Both the position numbers and the translations under genes were made by a program. Source: Annona cherimola (lineage: Eukaryota; Streptophyta; Magnoliopsida; Magnoliales; Annonaceae). From it: 64,000 bases of DNA. This document shows positions 48,700 through 61,600 of the stretch, piece after piece. The stretch covers positions 45,673,452-45,737,451 of the forward strand of contig CM059972.1 of assembly GCA_030490835.1 (NCBI GenBank). The letters are read 5' to 3'. Every line of letters begins with the position of its first letter. The first letter of the stretch is position 1. The notes beneath the pieces are model-generated. The model searched no databases. It was not told where the DNA came from and worked only from the letters and a program-made list of their open reading frames with translations.

Positions 48700-51600
48700 A
48701 AGTTTACTCGTTCTCCTTACAGTCAAATCAAGTCAATTAGATTGAGTTGTAGTCAATTCTAGCTAATCAAAGTTCATTCTATTCAACTGAATTCATTTGA
48801 TTCGATTTCAATGCCTTTAAGGTCATTCCTTGTCGTTCGAATGTAAATGAAATCATGGGATTGTTGTTAGTTGTTGTTGATTGAAGTTCCTTTCGTCCAA
48901 TTCAGTTGTTTTGAATCTATTGCAATGCGTTAAAGTTTACTCGTTCTCCTTACAGTCAAATCAAGTCAATTAGATTGAGTTGTACTCAATTCTAGCTAGT
49001 CAAAGTTCATTCTATCAAACTCAATTCATTTGATTCGATTTGAATACCTTTAAGGAATTCCCTTGTGGTTCGAATGTAAATGAAATGAAGGGATTGTTGT
49101 TGATTGTTGTTGATTAAAGTTCCTTTCGTCCGAATTAGTTGTTTTGAATCTATTGGAATGCATTAAAGTTTACTCGTTCTCATTACAGTCAAATCAGGTC
49201 AATTAGATTGAGTTGTACTCAATTCTAACTAATCAAACTGCATTCTATCCAACTGAATTCATTTGATTCGATTTCAATGCCTTTAAGGTCATCCGTTGTC
49301 GTTCGAATGTAAATGAAATCATGGGATTGTTGTTAGTTGTTGTTGATTGAAGTTCCTTTCGTCCAATTCAGTAGTTTTGAATCTATTGCAATGCGTTAAA
49401 GTTTACTCGTTCTCCTTACAGTTAAATCAAGTCAATTAGATTGAGTTGTACTCAATTCTAGCTAATCAAAGTTCATTCTATCAAACTCAATTCATTTGAT
49501 TCGATTTCAATGCCTTTAAGGTCATCCCTTGTCGTTCGAATGTAAATGAAATGAAGGGATTGTTGTTAATTGTTGTTGATTGAAGTTCCTTTCCTCCGAT
49601 TCTATTGTTTCGAATCTTTTAAAATGCGTTAAAGTTTACTCGTTCTCACTACAGTCAAATCAAGTCAATTACATTGAGTTGTACTCAATTCTAACTAATC
49701 AAAGTTCATTCTATCCAACTGAATTCATTTAATTCGATTTCAATGCCTTTAAGGTCATTCCTTGTCGTTCGAATGTAAATGAAATCAAGGGATTGTTGTT
49801 AATTGTTGTTGATTGAAGTTCCTTTCCTCCGATTCAACTGTTTTGAATCTTTTGGAATGCCTTAAAGTTTACTCGTTCTCATTAAAGTCAAATCAAGTCA
49901 ATTAGATTGAGTTGTACTGAATTCTAACTAATCAAAGTTCATTCTATCAAACTCAATTCATTTGATTCGATTTCAACGCCTTTAAGGTCATCCGTTGTCG
50001 TTCGAATGTAGATGAAATCAAGGGATTGTTGTTAATTGTTGTTCATTGAAGTTCCTTTCGTCAAATTCAGTTGTTTTGAATCTATTGGAATGCGTTAAAG
50101 TTTACTCGTTCTCCTTACAGTCAAATCAAGTCAATTAGATTGAGTTGTACTCAATTCCAGCTAATCAAAGTTCATTTTATCAAACTCAATTCATTTGATT
50201 CGATTTCAATGCCTTTAAGGTCGTTCCTTGTTGTTCGAATGTAAATGAAATCCAGGGATTGTTATTAATTGTTGTTGATTGAAGTTCCTTTTCTTCGATT
50301 CAGTTGTTTTGAATCTTTTGGAATGCGTTAAAGTTTACTCGTTCTCATTACAGTCAAATCAAGTCAATTACATTGAATTGTACTGAATTCTAACTAATCA
50401 AAGTTCATTCTATACAACTCAATTCATTTGATTCGATTTGAATACCTTTAAGGTATTCCCTTGTGGTTCGAATGTAAATGAAATGAAGGGATTGTTGTTG
50501 ATTGTTGTTGATTAAAGTTCCTTTCGTCCGAATTAGTTGTTTTGAATCTATTGGAATGCATTAAAGTTTTCTCGTTCTCATTACAGTCAAATCAAGTCAA
50601 TTAGATTGAGTTGTACTCAATTCTAACTAATCAAACTGCATTCTATCCAACTGAATTCATTTGATTCGATTTCAATGCCTTTAAGGTCATCCGTTGTCGT
50701 TCGAATGTAAATGAAATCATGGGATTGTTGTTAGTTGTTGTTGATTGAAGTTCCTTTCGTCCAATTCAGTAGTTTTGAATCTATTGCAATGCGTTAAAGT
50801 TTACTCGTTCTCCTTACAGTCAAATCAAGTCAATTAGATTGAGTTGTAGTCAATTCTAGCTAATCAAAGTTCATTCTATTCAACTGAATTCATTTGATTC
50901 GATTTCAATGCCTTTAAGGTCATTCCTTGTCGTTCGAATGTAAATGAAATCATGGGATTGTTGTTAGTGGTTGTTGATTGAAGTTCCTTTCGTCCAATTC
51001 AGTTGTTTTGAATCTATTGCAATGCGTTAAAGTTTACTCGTTCTCCTTACAGTCAAATCAAGTCAATTAGATTGAGTTGTACTCAATTCTAGCTAGTCAA
51101 AGTTCATTCTATCAAACTCAATTCATTTGATTCGATTTGAATACCTTTAAGGAATTCCCTTGTGGTTCGAATGTAAATGAAATGAAGGGATTGTTGTTGA
51201 TTGTTGTTGATTAAAGTTCCTTTCGTCCGAATTAGTTGTTTTGAATCTATTGGAATGCATTAAAGTTTACTCGTTCTCATTACAGTCAAATCAGGTCAAT
51301 TAGATTGAGTTGTACTCAATTCTAACTAATCAAACTGCATTCTATGCAACTGAATTCATTTGATTCGATTTCAATGCCTTTAAGGTCATCCGTTGTCGTT
51401 CGAATGTAAATGAAATCATGGGATTGTTGTTAGTTGTTGTTGATTGAAGTTCCTTTCGTCCAATTCAGTAGTTTTGAATCTATTGCAATGCGTTAAAGTT
51501 TACTCGTTCTCCTTACAGTTAAATCAAGTCAATTAGATTGAGTTGTACTCAATTCTAGCTAATCAAAGTTCATTCTATCAAACTCAATTCATTTGATTCG

Positions 51601-52893
51601 ATTTCAATGCCTTTAAGGTCATCCCTTGTCGTTCGAATGTAAATGAAATGAAGGGATTGTTGTTAATTGTTGTTGATTGAAGTTCCTTTCCTCCGATTCT
51701 ATTGTTTCGAATCTTTTAAAATGCGTTAAAGTTTACTCGTTCTCACTACAGTCAAATCAAGTCAATTACATTGAGTTGTACTCAATTCTAACTAATCAAA
51801 GTTCATTCTATCCAACTGAATTCATTTAATTCGATTTCAATGCCTTTAAGGTCATTCCTTGTCGTTCGAATGTAAATGAAATCAAGGGATTGTTGTTAAT
51901 TGTTGTTGATTGAAGTTCCTTTCCTCCGATTCAACTGTTTTGAATCTTTTGGAATGCCTTAAAGTTTACTCGTTCTCATTAAAGTCAAATCAAGTCAATT
52001 AGATTGAGTTGTACTGAATTCTAACTAATCAAAGTTCATTCTATCAAACTCAATTCATTTGATTCGATTTCAACGCCTTTAAGGTCATCCGTTGTCGTTC
52101 GAATGTAGATGAAATCAAGGGATTGTTGTTAATTGTTGTTCATTGAAGTTCCTTTCGTCAAATTCAGTTGTTTTGAATCTATTGGAATGCGTTAAAGTTT
52201 ACTCGTTCTCCTTACAGTCAAATCAAGTCAATTAGATTGAGTTGTACTCAATTCCAGCTAATCAAAGTTCATTTTATCAAACTCAATTCATTTGATTCGA
52301 TTTCAATGCCTTTAAGGTCGTTCCTTGTTGTTCGAATGTAAATGAAATCCAGGGATTGTTATTAATTGTTGTTGATTGAAGTTCCTTTTCTTCGATTCAG
52401 TTGTTTTGAATCTTTTGGAATGCGTTAAAGTTTACTCGTTCTCATTACAGTCAAATCAAGTCAATTACATTGAATTGTACTGAATTCTAACTAATCAAAG
52501 TTCATTCTATACAACTCAATTCATTTGATTCGATTTGAATACCTTTAAGGTATTCCCTTGTGGTTCGAATGTAAATGAAATGAAGGGATTGTTGTTGATT
52601 GTTGTTGATTAAAGTTCCTTTCGTCCGAATTAGTTGTTTTGAATCTATTGGAATGCATTAAAGTTTTCTCGTTCTCATTACAGTCAAATCAAGTCAATTA
52701 GATTGAGTTGTACTCAATTCTAACTAATCAAACTGCATTCTATCCAACTGAATTCATTTGATTCGATTTCAATGCCTTTAAGGTCATCCGTTGTCGTTCG
52801 AATGTAAATGAAATCATGGGATTGTTGTTAGTTGTTGTTGATTGAAGTTCCTTTCGTCCAATTCAGTAGTTTTGAATCTATTGCAATGCGTTA
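48700..52893 (+). repeat. Higher-order repeat, 9-mer (2097 bp), two tandem copies
   Basis: Markers 2097 bp apart (9 x 233): TAAGGAATTCCC at 49051 and 51148; TCTATTGTTTCG at 49601 and 51698; AAAGTTTTCTCG near 50565 and 52662; TCAGGTCAATTAG near 49195 and 51292. Few differences between copies were seen, for example TATCCAAC against TATGCAAC near 51344 and GTTAGTGGTTG near 50965. Edges are approximate. Confidence 0.85.
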
Positions 52894-53007
52894 AAGTTTA
52901 CTCGTTCTCCTTACAGTTAAATCAAGTCAATTAGATTGAGTTGTACTCAATTCTAGCTAATCAAAGTTCATTCTATCAAACTCAATTCATTTGATTCGAT
53001 TTCAATG

Positions 53008-56000
53008 CCTTTAAGGTCATTCCTTGTCGTTCGAATGTAAATGAAATCAAGGGATTGTTATTAATTGTTGTTGATTGAAGTTCCTTTCCTCCGATTCGGT
53101 TGTTTTGAATCTTTTGGAATGAGTTAAAGTTTACTCGTTCTCATTACAGTCAAATCAAGTCAATTAGATTGAGTTGTACTTTATTCTAACAAATCAAAGT
53201 TCATTCTATCCAACTGAATTCATTTAATTCGATTTCAATGCCTTTAAGGTCATTCCTTGTCGTTCGAATGTAAATGAAATCAAGGGATTGTTGTTAATTG
53301 TTGTTGATTGAAGTTCCTTTCCTCCGATTCAACTGTTTTGAATCTTTTGGAATGCATTAAAGTTTACTCGTTCTCATTACAGTCAAATCAAGTCAATTAG
53401 ATTGAGTTGTACTCAATTATAACTAATCAATGTTCATTCTATTCAACTGAATTCATTTGATTCGATTTCAATGCCATTAAGGTCATTCCTTGTCGTTCGA
53501 ATGTAAATGAAATCATGGGATTGTTGTTAGTTGTTGTTGATTGAAGTTCCTTTCGTCCAATTCAGTTGTTTTGAATCTATTGGAATGCGTTAAAGTTTAC
53601 TCGTTCTCCTTATAGTCAAATCAAGTCAATTAGATTGAGTTGTACTCAATTCTAGCTAATCAAAGTTCATTCTATCAAACTCAATTCATTTGATTCGATT
53701 TGAATACCTTTGAGGTCTTCCCTTGTCATTCGCATGTAAATGAAATGAAGGGATTGTTGTTCATTGTTGTTGATTGATGATCCTTTCCTCCGATTTAGTT
53801 GTTTTGAATCTTTTGAAATTCGTTAAAGTTTACTCGTTCTCACTACAGTCAAATCAAGTCAATTACATTGAGTTGTACTCAATTCTAACTAATCAAAGTT
53901 AATTCTATCCAACTGAATTCATTTGATTCGATTTCAATGCCTTTAAGGTCATTCCTTGTCGTTCGAATGTAAATGAAATCAAGGGATTGTTGTTAATTAT
54001 TGTTGATTGAAGTTCCTTTCTTCCGATTCAACTGTTTGGAATCATTTGGAATGCCTTAAAGTTTACTCGTTCTCATTACAGTCAAATCAAGTCAATTAGA
54101 TTGAGTTGTACTGAATTCTAACTAATTAAAGTTCATTCTATCAAACTCAATTCATTTGATTCGATTTCAACGCCTTTTAGGTCATCCGTTGTCGTTCGAA
54201 TGTAGATGAAATCAAGGGATTGTTGTTAGTTATTGTTCATTGAAGTTCCTTTCGTCAAATTCAGTTGTTTTGAATCTATTGGAATGGGTTAAAGTTTACT
54301 CGTACCCCTTACAGTCAAATCAAGTCAATTAGATTGAGTTGTACTCAATTCTAGCTAATCAAATTTCATTCTAGCAAACTCAATTCATTTGATTCGATTT
54401 CAATGCCTTTAAGGTCATTCCTTGTGGTTCGAATATAAATGAAATAAAGGGATTGTTGTTAATTATTGTTGATTGAAGTTCCTTTCCTCCGATTCAGTTG
54501 TTTTGAATCTATTGGAATGCGTTAAAGTTTACTCGTTCTCCGTAGTGTAGAATCAAGTCAATTAGATTGAGTTGTACTTAATTCTAGCTAATCAAAGTTC
54601 ATTCTATCCAGCTGAATTCATTTGATTCGATTTCAATGCTTTTAAGGTCATCCCTTGTCGTTCGAATGTAAATGAAATGAAGGGATTGATGTTGATTGTT
54701 GTTGATTGAAGTTCCTTTCGTTCGAATTAGTTGTTTTAAATCTATTGGAATGCATTAAAGTTTACTCGTTCTACTTACAGTCAAATCAAGACATTTAGAT
54801 TTAGTTTTACTCAATTCTATCTAATCAAAGTTCTTTCTATCAAACTCAATACATTTGATTTGATTTGAATGCCTTTAAGGTCGTCCCTTGTCGTTCGAAT
54901 GTAAATGAAATGAAGGGATTGATGTTGATTGTTGTTGATTGAAGTTCCTTTCGTCCGAATTAGTTGTTTTGAATCTATTGAAATTCGTTAAAGTTTACTC
55001 GTTCTCATTACAGTCAAATCAAGTCAATTAGATTGAGTTGTAGTCAATTCTAGCTAATCAAAGTTCATTCTATCAAACTCAATTCATTTGATTCGATTTC
55101 AATGCCTTTAAGGTCATTCCTTGTCGTTCGAATGTAAATGAAATCATAGGATTGTTGTTAGTTGTTGTTGATTGAAGTTCCTTTTGTCCAATTCAGTTGT
55201 TTTGAATCTATTGCAATGCGTTAAAGTTTACTCGTTCTCCTTACAGTCAAATCAAGTCAATTAGATTGAGTTGTACTCAATTCTAGCTAGTCAAAGTTCA
55301 TTCTATCAAACTCAATTCATTTGATTCGATTTGAATACCTTTAAGGTCATCCCTTGTCGTTCGAATGTAAATGAAATGAAGGGATTGTTGTTAATTGTTG
55401 TTGATTGAAGTTCCTTTCCTCCGATTCTATTGTTTCGAATCTTTTAAAATGCGTTAAAGTTTACTCGTTCTCACTACAGTCAAATCAAGTCAATTACATT
55501 GAGTTGTACTCAATTCTAACTAATCAAAGTTCATTCTATCCAACTGAATTCATTTAATTCGATTTCAATGCCTTTAAGGTCATTCATTGTCGTTCGAATG
55601 TAAATGAAATCAAGGGATTGTTGTTAATTGTTGTTGATTGAAGTTCCTTTCCTCCGATTCAACTGTTTTGAATCTTTTGGAATGCCTTAAAGTTTACTCG
55701 TTCTCATTACAGTCAAATCAAGTCAATTAGATTGAGTTGTACTGAATTCTAACTAATCAAAGTTCATTCTATCAAACTCAATTCATTTGATTCGATTTCA
55801 ACGCCTTTAAGGTCATCCGTTGTCGTTCGAATGTAGATGAAATCAAGGGATTGTTGTTAATTGTTGTTCATTGAAGTTCCTTTCGTCAAATTCAGTTGTT
55901 TTGAATCTATTGGAATGCGTTAAAGTTTACTCGTTCTCCTTACAGTCAAATCAAGTCAATTAGATTGAGTTGTACTCAATTCTAGCTAATCAAAGTTCAT

Positions 56001-59000
56001 TCTATCAAACTCAATTCATTTGATTCGATTTCAATGCTTTTAAGGTCTTCCCTTGTTGTTCGAATGTAAATGAAATCTAGGAATTGTTATTAATTGTTGT
56101 TGATTGAAGTTCCTTTTCTCCGATTCAGTTGTTTTGAATCTTTTGGAATGCGTTAAAGTTTACTCGTTCTCATTACAGTCAAATCAAGTCAATTAGATTG
56201 AGTTGTACTCAATTCTAACTAATCAAACTGCATTCTATCCAACCGAATTCATTTGATTCGATTTCAATGCCTTTAAGGTCATCCGTTGTCGTTCGAATGT
56301 AAATGAAATCATGGGATTGTTGTTAGTTGTTGTTGATTGAAGTTCCTTTCGTCCAATTCAGTAGTTTTGAATCTATTGCAATGCGTTAAAGTTTACTCGT
56401 TCTCCTTACAGTTAAATCAAGTCAATTAGATTGAGTTGTACTCAATTCTAGCTAATCAAAGTTCATTCTATCAAACTCAATTCATTTGATTCGATTTCAA
56501 TGCCTTTAAGGTCATTCCTTGTCGTTCGAATGTAAATGAAATCAAGGGATTGTTATTAATTGTTGTTGATTGAAGTTCCTTTCCTCCGATTCGGTTGTTT
56601 TGAATCTTTTGGAATGAGTTAAAGTTTACTCGTTCTCATTACAGTCAAATCAAGTCAATTAGATTGAGTTGTACTTTATTCTAACAAATCAAAGTTCATT
56701 CTATCCAACTGAATTCATTTAATTCGATTTCAATGCCTTTAAGGTCATTCCTTGTCGTTCGAATGTAAATGAAATCAAGGGATTGTTGTTAATTGTTGTT
56801 GATTGAAGTTCCTTTCCTCCGATTCAACTGTTTTGAATCTTTTGGAATGCATTAAAGTTTACTCGTTCTCATTACAGTCAAATCAAGTCAATTAGATTGA
56901 GTTGTACTCAATTATAACTAATCAATGTTCATTCTATTCAACTGAATTCATTTGATTCGATTTCAATGCCATTAAGGTCATTCCTTGTCGTTCGAATGTA
57001 AATGAAATCATGGGATTGTTGTTAGTTGTTGTTGATTGAAGTTCCTTTCGTCCAATTCAGTTGTTTTGAATCTATTGGAATGCGTTAAAGTTTACTCGTT
57101 CTCCTTATAGTCAAATCAAGTCAATTAGATTGAGTTGTACTCAATTCTAGCTAATCAAAGTTCATTCTATCAAACTCAATTCATTTGATTCGATTTGAAT
57201 ACCTTTGAGGTCTTCCCTTGTCATTCGCATGTAAATGAAATGAAGGGATTGTTGTTCATTGTTGTTGATTGATGATCCTTTCCTCCGATTTAGTTGTTTT
57301 GAATCTTTTGAAATTCGTTAAAGTTTACTCGTTCTCACTACAGTCAAATCAAGTCAATTACATTGAGTTGTACTCAATTCTAACTAATCAAAGTTAATTC
57401 TATCCAACTGAATTCATTTGATTCGATTTCAATGCCTTTAAGGTCATTCCTTGTCGTTCGAATGTAAATGAAATCAAGGGATTGTTGTTAATTATTGTTG
57501 ATTGAAGTTCCTTTCTTCCGATTCAACTGTTTGGAATCATTTGGAATGCCTTAAAGTTTACTCGTTCTCATTACAGTCAAATCAAGTCAATTAGATTGAG
57601 TTGTACTGAATTCTAACTAATTAAAGTTCATTCTATCAAACTCAATTCATTTGATTCGATTTCAACGCCTTTTAGGTCATCCGTTGTCGTTCGAATGTAG
57701 ATGAAATCAAGGGATTGTTGTTAGTTATTGTTCATTGAAGTTCCTTTCGTCAAATTCAGTTGTTTTGAATCTATTGGAATGGGTTAAAGTTTACTCGTAC
57801 CCCTTACAGTCAAATCAAGTCAATTAGATTGAGTTGTACTCAATTCTAGCTAATCAAATTTCATTCTAGCAAACTCAATTCATTTGATTCGATTTCAATG
57901 CTTTTAAGGTCATTCCTTGTGGTTCGAATATAAATGAAATAAAGGGATTGTTGTTAATTATTGTTGATTGAAGTTCCTTTCCTCCGATTCAGTTGTTTTG
58001 AATCTATTGGAATGCGTTAAAGTTTACTCGTTCTCCGTAGTGTAGAATCAAGTCAATTAGATTGAGTTGTACTTAATTCTAGCTAATCAAAGTTCATTCT
58101 ATCCAACTGAATTCATTTGATTCGATTTCAATGCTTTTAAGGTCATCCCTTGTCGTTCGAATGTAAATGAAATGAAGGGATTGATGTTGATTGTTGTTGA
58201 TTGAAGTTCCTTTCGTTCGAATTAGTTGTTTTAAATCTATTGGAATGCATTAAAGTTTACTCGTTCTACTTACAGTCAAATCAAGACATTTAGATTTAGT
58301 TTTACTCAATTCTATCTAATCAAAGTTCTTTCTATCAAACTCAATACATTTGATTTGATTTGAATGCCTTTAAGGTCGTCCCTTGTCGTTCGAATGTAAA
58401 TGAAATGAAGGGAATGATGTTGATTGTTGTTGATTGAAGTTCCTTTCGTCCGAATTAGTTGTTTTGAATCTATTGAAATTCGTTAAAGTTTACTCGTTCT
58501 CATTACAGTCAAATCAAGTCAATTAGATTGAGTTGTAGTCAATTCTAGCTAATCAAAGTTCATTCTATCAAACTCAATTCATTTGATTCGATTTCAATGC
58601 CTTTAAGGTCATTCCTTGTCGTTCGAATGTAAATGAAATCATAGGATTGTTGTTAGTTGTTGTTGATTGAAGTTCCTTTTGTCCAATTCAGTTGTTTTGA
58701 ATCTATTGCAATGCGTTAAAGTTTACTCGTTCTCCTTACAGTCAAATCAAGTCAATTAGATTGAGTTGTACTCAATTCTAGCTAGTCAAAGTTCATTCTA
58801 TCAAACTCAATTCATTTGATTCGATTTGAATACCTTTAAGGTCATCCCTTGTCGTTCGAATGTAAATGAAATGAAGGGATTGTTGTTAATTGTTGTTGAT
58901 TGAAGTTCCTTTCCTCCGATTCTATTGTTTCGAATCTTTTAAAATGCGTTAAAGTTTACTCGTTCTCACTACAGTCAAATCAAGTCAATTACATTGAGTT

Positions 59001-61600
59001 GTACTCAATTCTAACTAATCAAAGTTCATTCTATCCAACTGAATTCATTTAATTCGATTTCAATGCCTTTAAGGTCATTCATTGTCGTTCGAATGTAAAT
59101 GAAATCAAGGGATTGTTGTTAATTGTTGTTGATTGAAGTTCCTTTCCTCCGATTCAACTGTTTTGAATCTTTTGGAATGCCTTAAAGTTTACTCGTTCTC
59201 ATTACAGTCAAATCAAGTCAATTAGATTGAGTTGTACTGAATTCTAACTAATCAAAGTTCATTCTATCAAACTCAATTCATTTGATTCGATTTCAACGCC
59301 TTTAAGGTCATCCGTTGTCGTTCGAATGTAGATGAAATCAAGGGATTGTTGTTAATTGTTGTTCATTGAAGTTCCTTTCGTCAAATTCAGTTGTTTTGAA
59401 TCTATTGGAATGCGTTAAAGTTTACTCGTTCTCCTTACAGTCAAATCAAGTCAATTAGATTGAGTTGTACTCAATTCTAGCTAATCAAAGTTCATTCTAT
59501 CAAACTCAATTCATTTGATTCGATTTCAATGCTTTTAAGGTCTTCCCTTGTTGTTCGAATGTAAATGAAATCTAGGGATTGTTATTAATTGTTGTTGATT
59601 GAAGTTCCTTTTCTCCGATTCAGTTGTTTTGAATCTTTTGGAATGCGTTAAAGTTTACTCGTTCTCATTACAGTCAAATCAAGTCAATTAGATTGAGTTG
59701 TACTCAATTCTAACTAATCAAACTGCATTCTATCCAACTGAATTCATTTGATTCGATTTCAATGCCTTTAAGGTCATCCGTTGTCGTTCGAATGTAAATG
59801 AAATCATGGGATTGTTGTTAGTTGTTGTTGATTGAAGTTCCTTTCGTCCAATTCAGTAGTTTTGAATCTATTGCAATGCGTTAAAGTTTACTCGTTCTCC
59901 TTACAGTTAAATCAAGTCAATTAGATTGAGTTGTACTCAATTCTAGCTAATCAAAGTTCATTCTATCAAACTCAATTCATTTGATTCGATTTCAATGCCT
60001 TTAAGGTCATTCCTTGTCGTTCGAATGTAAATGAAATCAAGGGATTGTTATTAATTGTTGTTGATTGAAGTTCCTTTCCTCCGATTCGGTTGTTTTGAAT
60101 CTTTTGGAATGAGTTAAAGTTTACTCGTTCTCATTACAGTCAAATCAAGTCAATTAGATTGAGTTGTACTTTATTCTAACAAATCAAAGTTCATTCTATC
60201 CAACTGAATTCATTTAATTCGATTTCAATGCCTTTAAGGTCATTCCTTGTCGTTCGAATGTAAATGAAATCAAGGGATTGTTGTTAATTGTTGTTGATTG
60301 AAGTTCCTTTCCTCCGATTCAACTGTTTTGAATCTTTTGGAATGCATTAAAGTTTACTCGTTCTCATTACAGTCAAATCAAGTCAATTAGATTGAGTTGT
60401 ACTCAATTATAACTAATCAATGTTCATTCTATTCAACTGAATTCATTTGATTCGATTTCAATGCCATTAAGGTCATTCCTTGTCGTTCGAATGTAAATGA
60501 AATCATGGGATTGTTGTTAATTGTTGTTGATTGAAGTTCCTTTCGTCCAATTCAGTTGTTTTGAATCTATTGCAATGCGTTAAAGTTTACTCGTTCTCCT
60601 TACAGTCAAATCAAGTCAATTAGATTGAGTTGTACTCAATTCTAGCTAATCAAAGTTCATTCTATCAAACTCAATTCATTTGATTCGATTTGAATACCTT
60701 TGAGGTCTTCCCTTGTCATTCGCATGTAAATGAAATGAAGGGATTGTTGTTCATTGTTGTTGATTGATGATCCTTTCCTCCGATTTAGTTGTTTTGAATC
60801 TTTTGAAATTCGTTAAAGTTTACTCGTTCTCACTACAGTCAAATCAAGTCAATTACATTGAGTTGTACTCAATTCTAACTAATCAAAGTTAATTCTATCC
60901 AACTGAATTCATTTGATTCGATTTCAATGCCGTTAAGGTCATTCCTTGTCGTTCGAATATAAATGAAATCAAGGGATTGTTGTTAATTGTTGTTGATTGA
61001 AGTTCCTTTCTTCCGATTCAACTGTTTGGAATCATTTGGAATGCCTTAAAGTTTACTCGTGCTCATTACAGTCAAATCAAGTCAATTAGATTGAGTTGTA
61101 CTGAATTCTAACTAATTAAAGTTCATTCTATCAAACTCAATTCATTTGATTCGATTTCAACGCCTTTTAGGTCATCCGTTGTCGTTCGAATGTAGATGAA
61201 ATCAAGGGATTGTTGTTAGTTATTGTTCATTGAAGTTCCTTTCGTCAAATTCAGTTGTTTTGAATCTATTGGAATGCGTTAAAGTTTACTCGTACCCCTT
61301 ACAGTCAAATCAAGTCAATTAGATTGAGTTGTACTCAATTCGAGCTAATCAAATTTCATTCTAGCAAACTCAATTCATTTGATTCGATTTCAATGCCTTT
61401 AAGGTCATTCCTTCTGGTTCGAATATAAATGAAATAAAGGGATTGTTGTTAATTATTGTTGATTGAAGTTCCTTTCCTCCGATTCAGTTGTTTTGAATCT
61501 ATTGGAATGCGTTAAAGTTTACTCGTTCTCCGTAGTGTAGAATCAAGTCAATTAGATTGAGTTGTACTTAATTCTAGCTAATCAAAGTTCATTCTATCAA
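53008..61600 (+). repeat. Higher-order repeat, 15-mer (3495 bp), two and a half copies
   Basis: Copies begin at 53008, 56503 and 59998, exactly 3495 bp (15 x 233) apart, marked by GGAATGAGTT at 53117, 56612 and 60107 and CTCGTACCCC at 54299, 57794 and 61289. Copies 1 and 2 are nearly identical: I noticed only about half a dozen differences, such as CTAGGAATTG/CTAGGGATTG near 56078/59573, CCAACCG/CCAACTG near 56240/59735 and GGGATTGATG/GGGAATGATG near 54917/58412. Homology extends a little upstream, to about 52680. Copy 3 stops matching near 61600. Confidence 0.9.
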
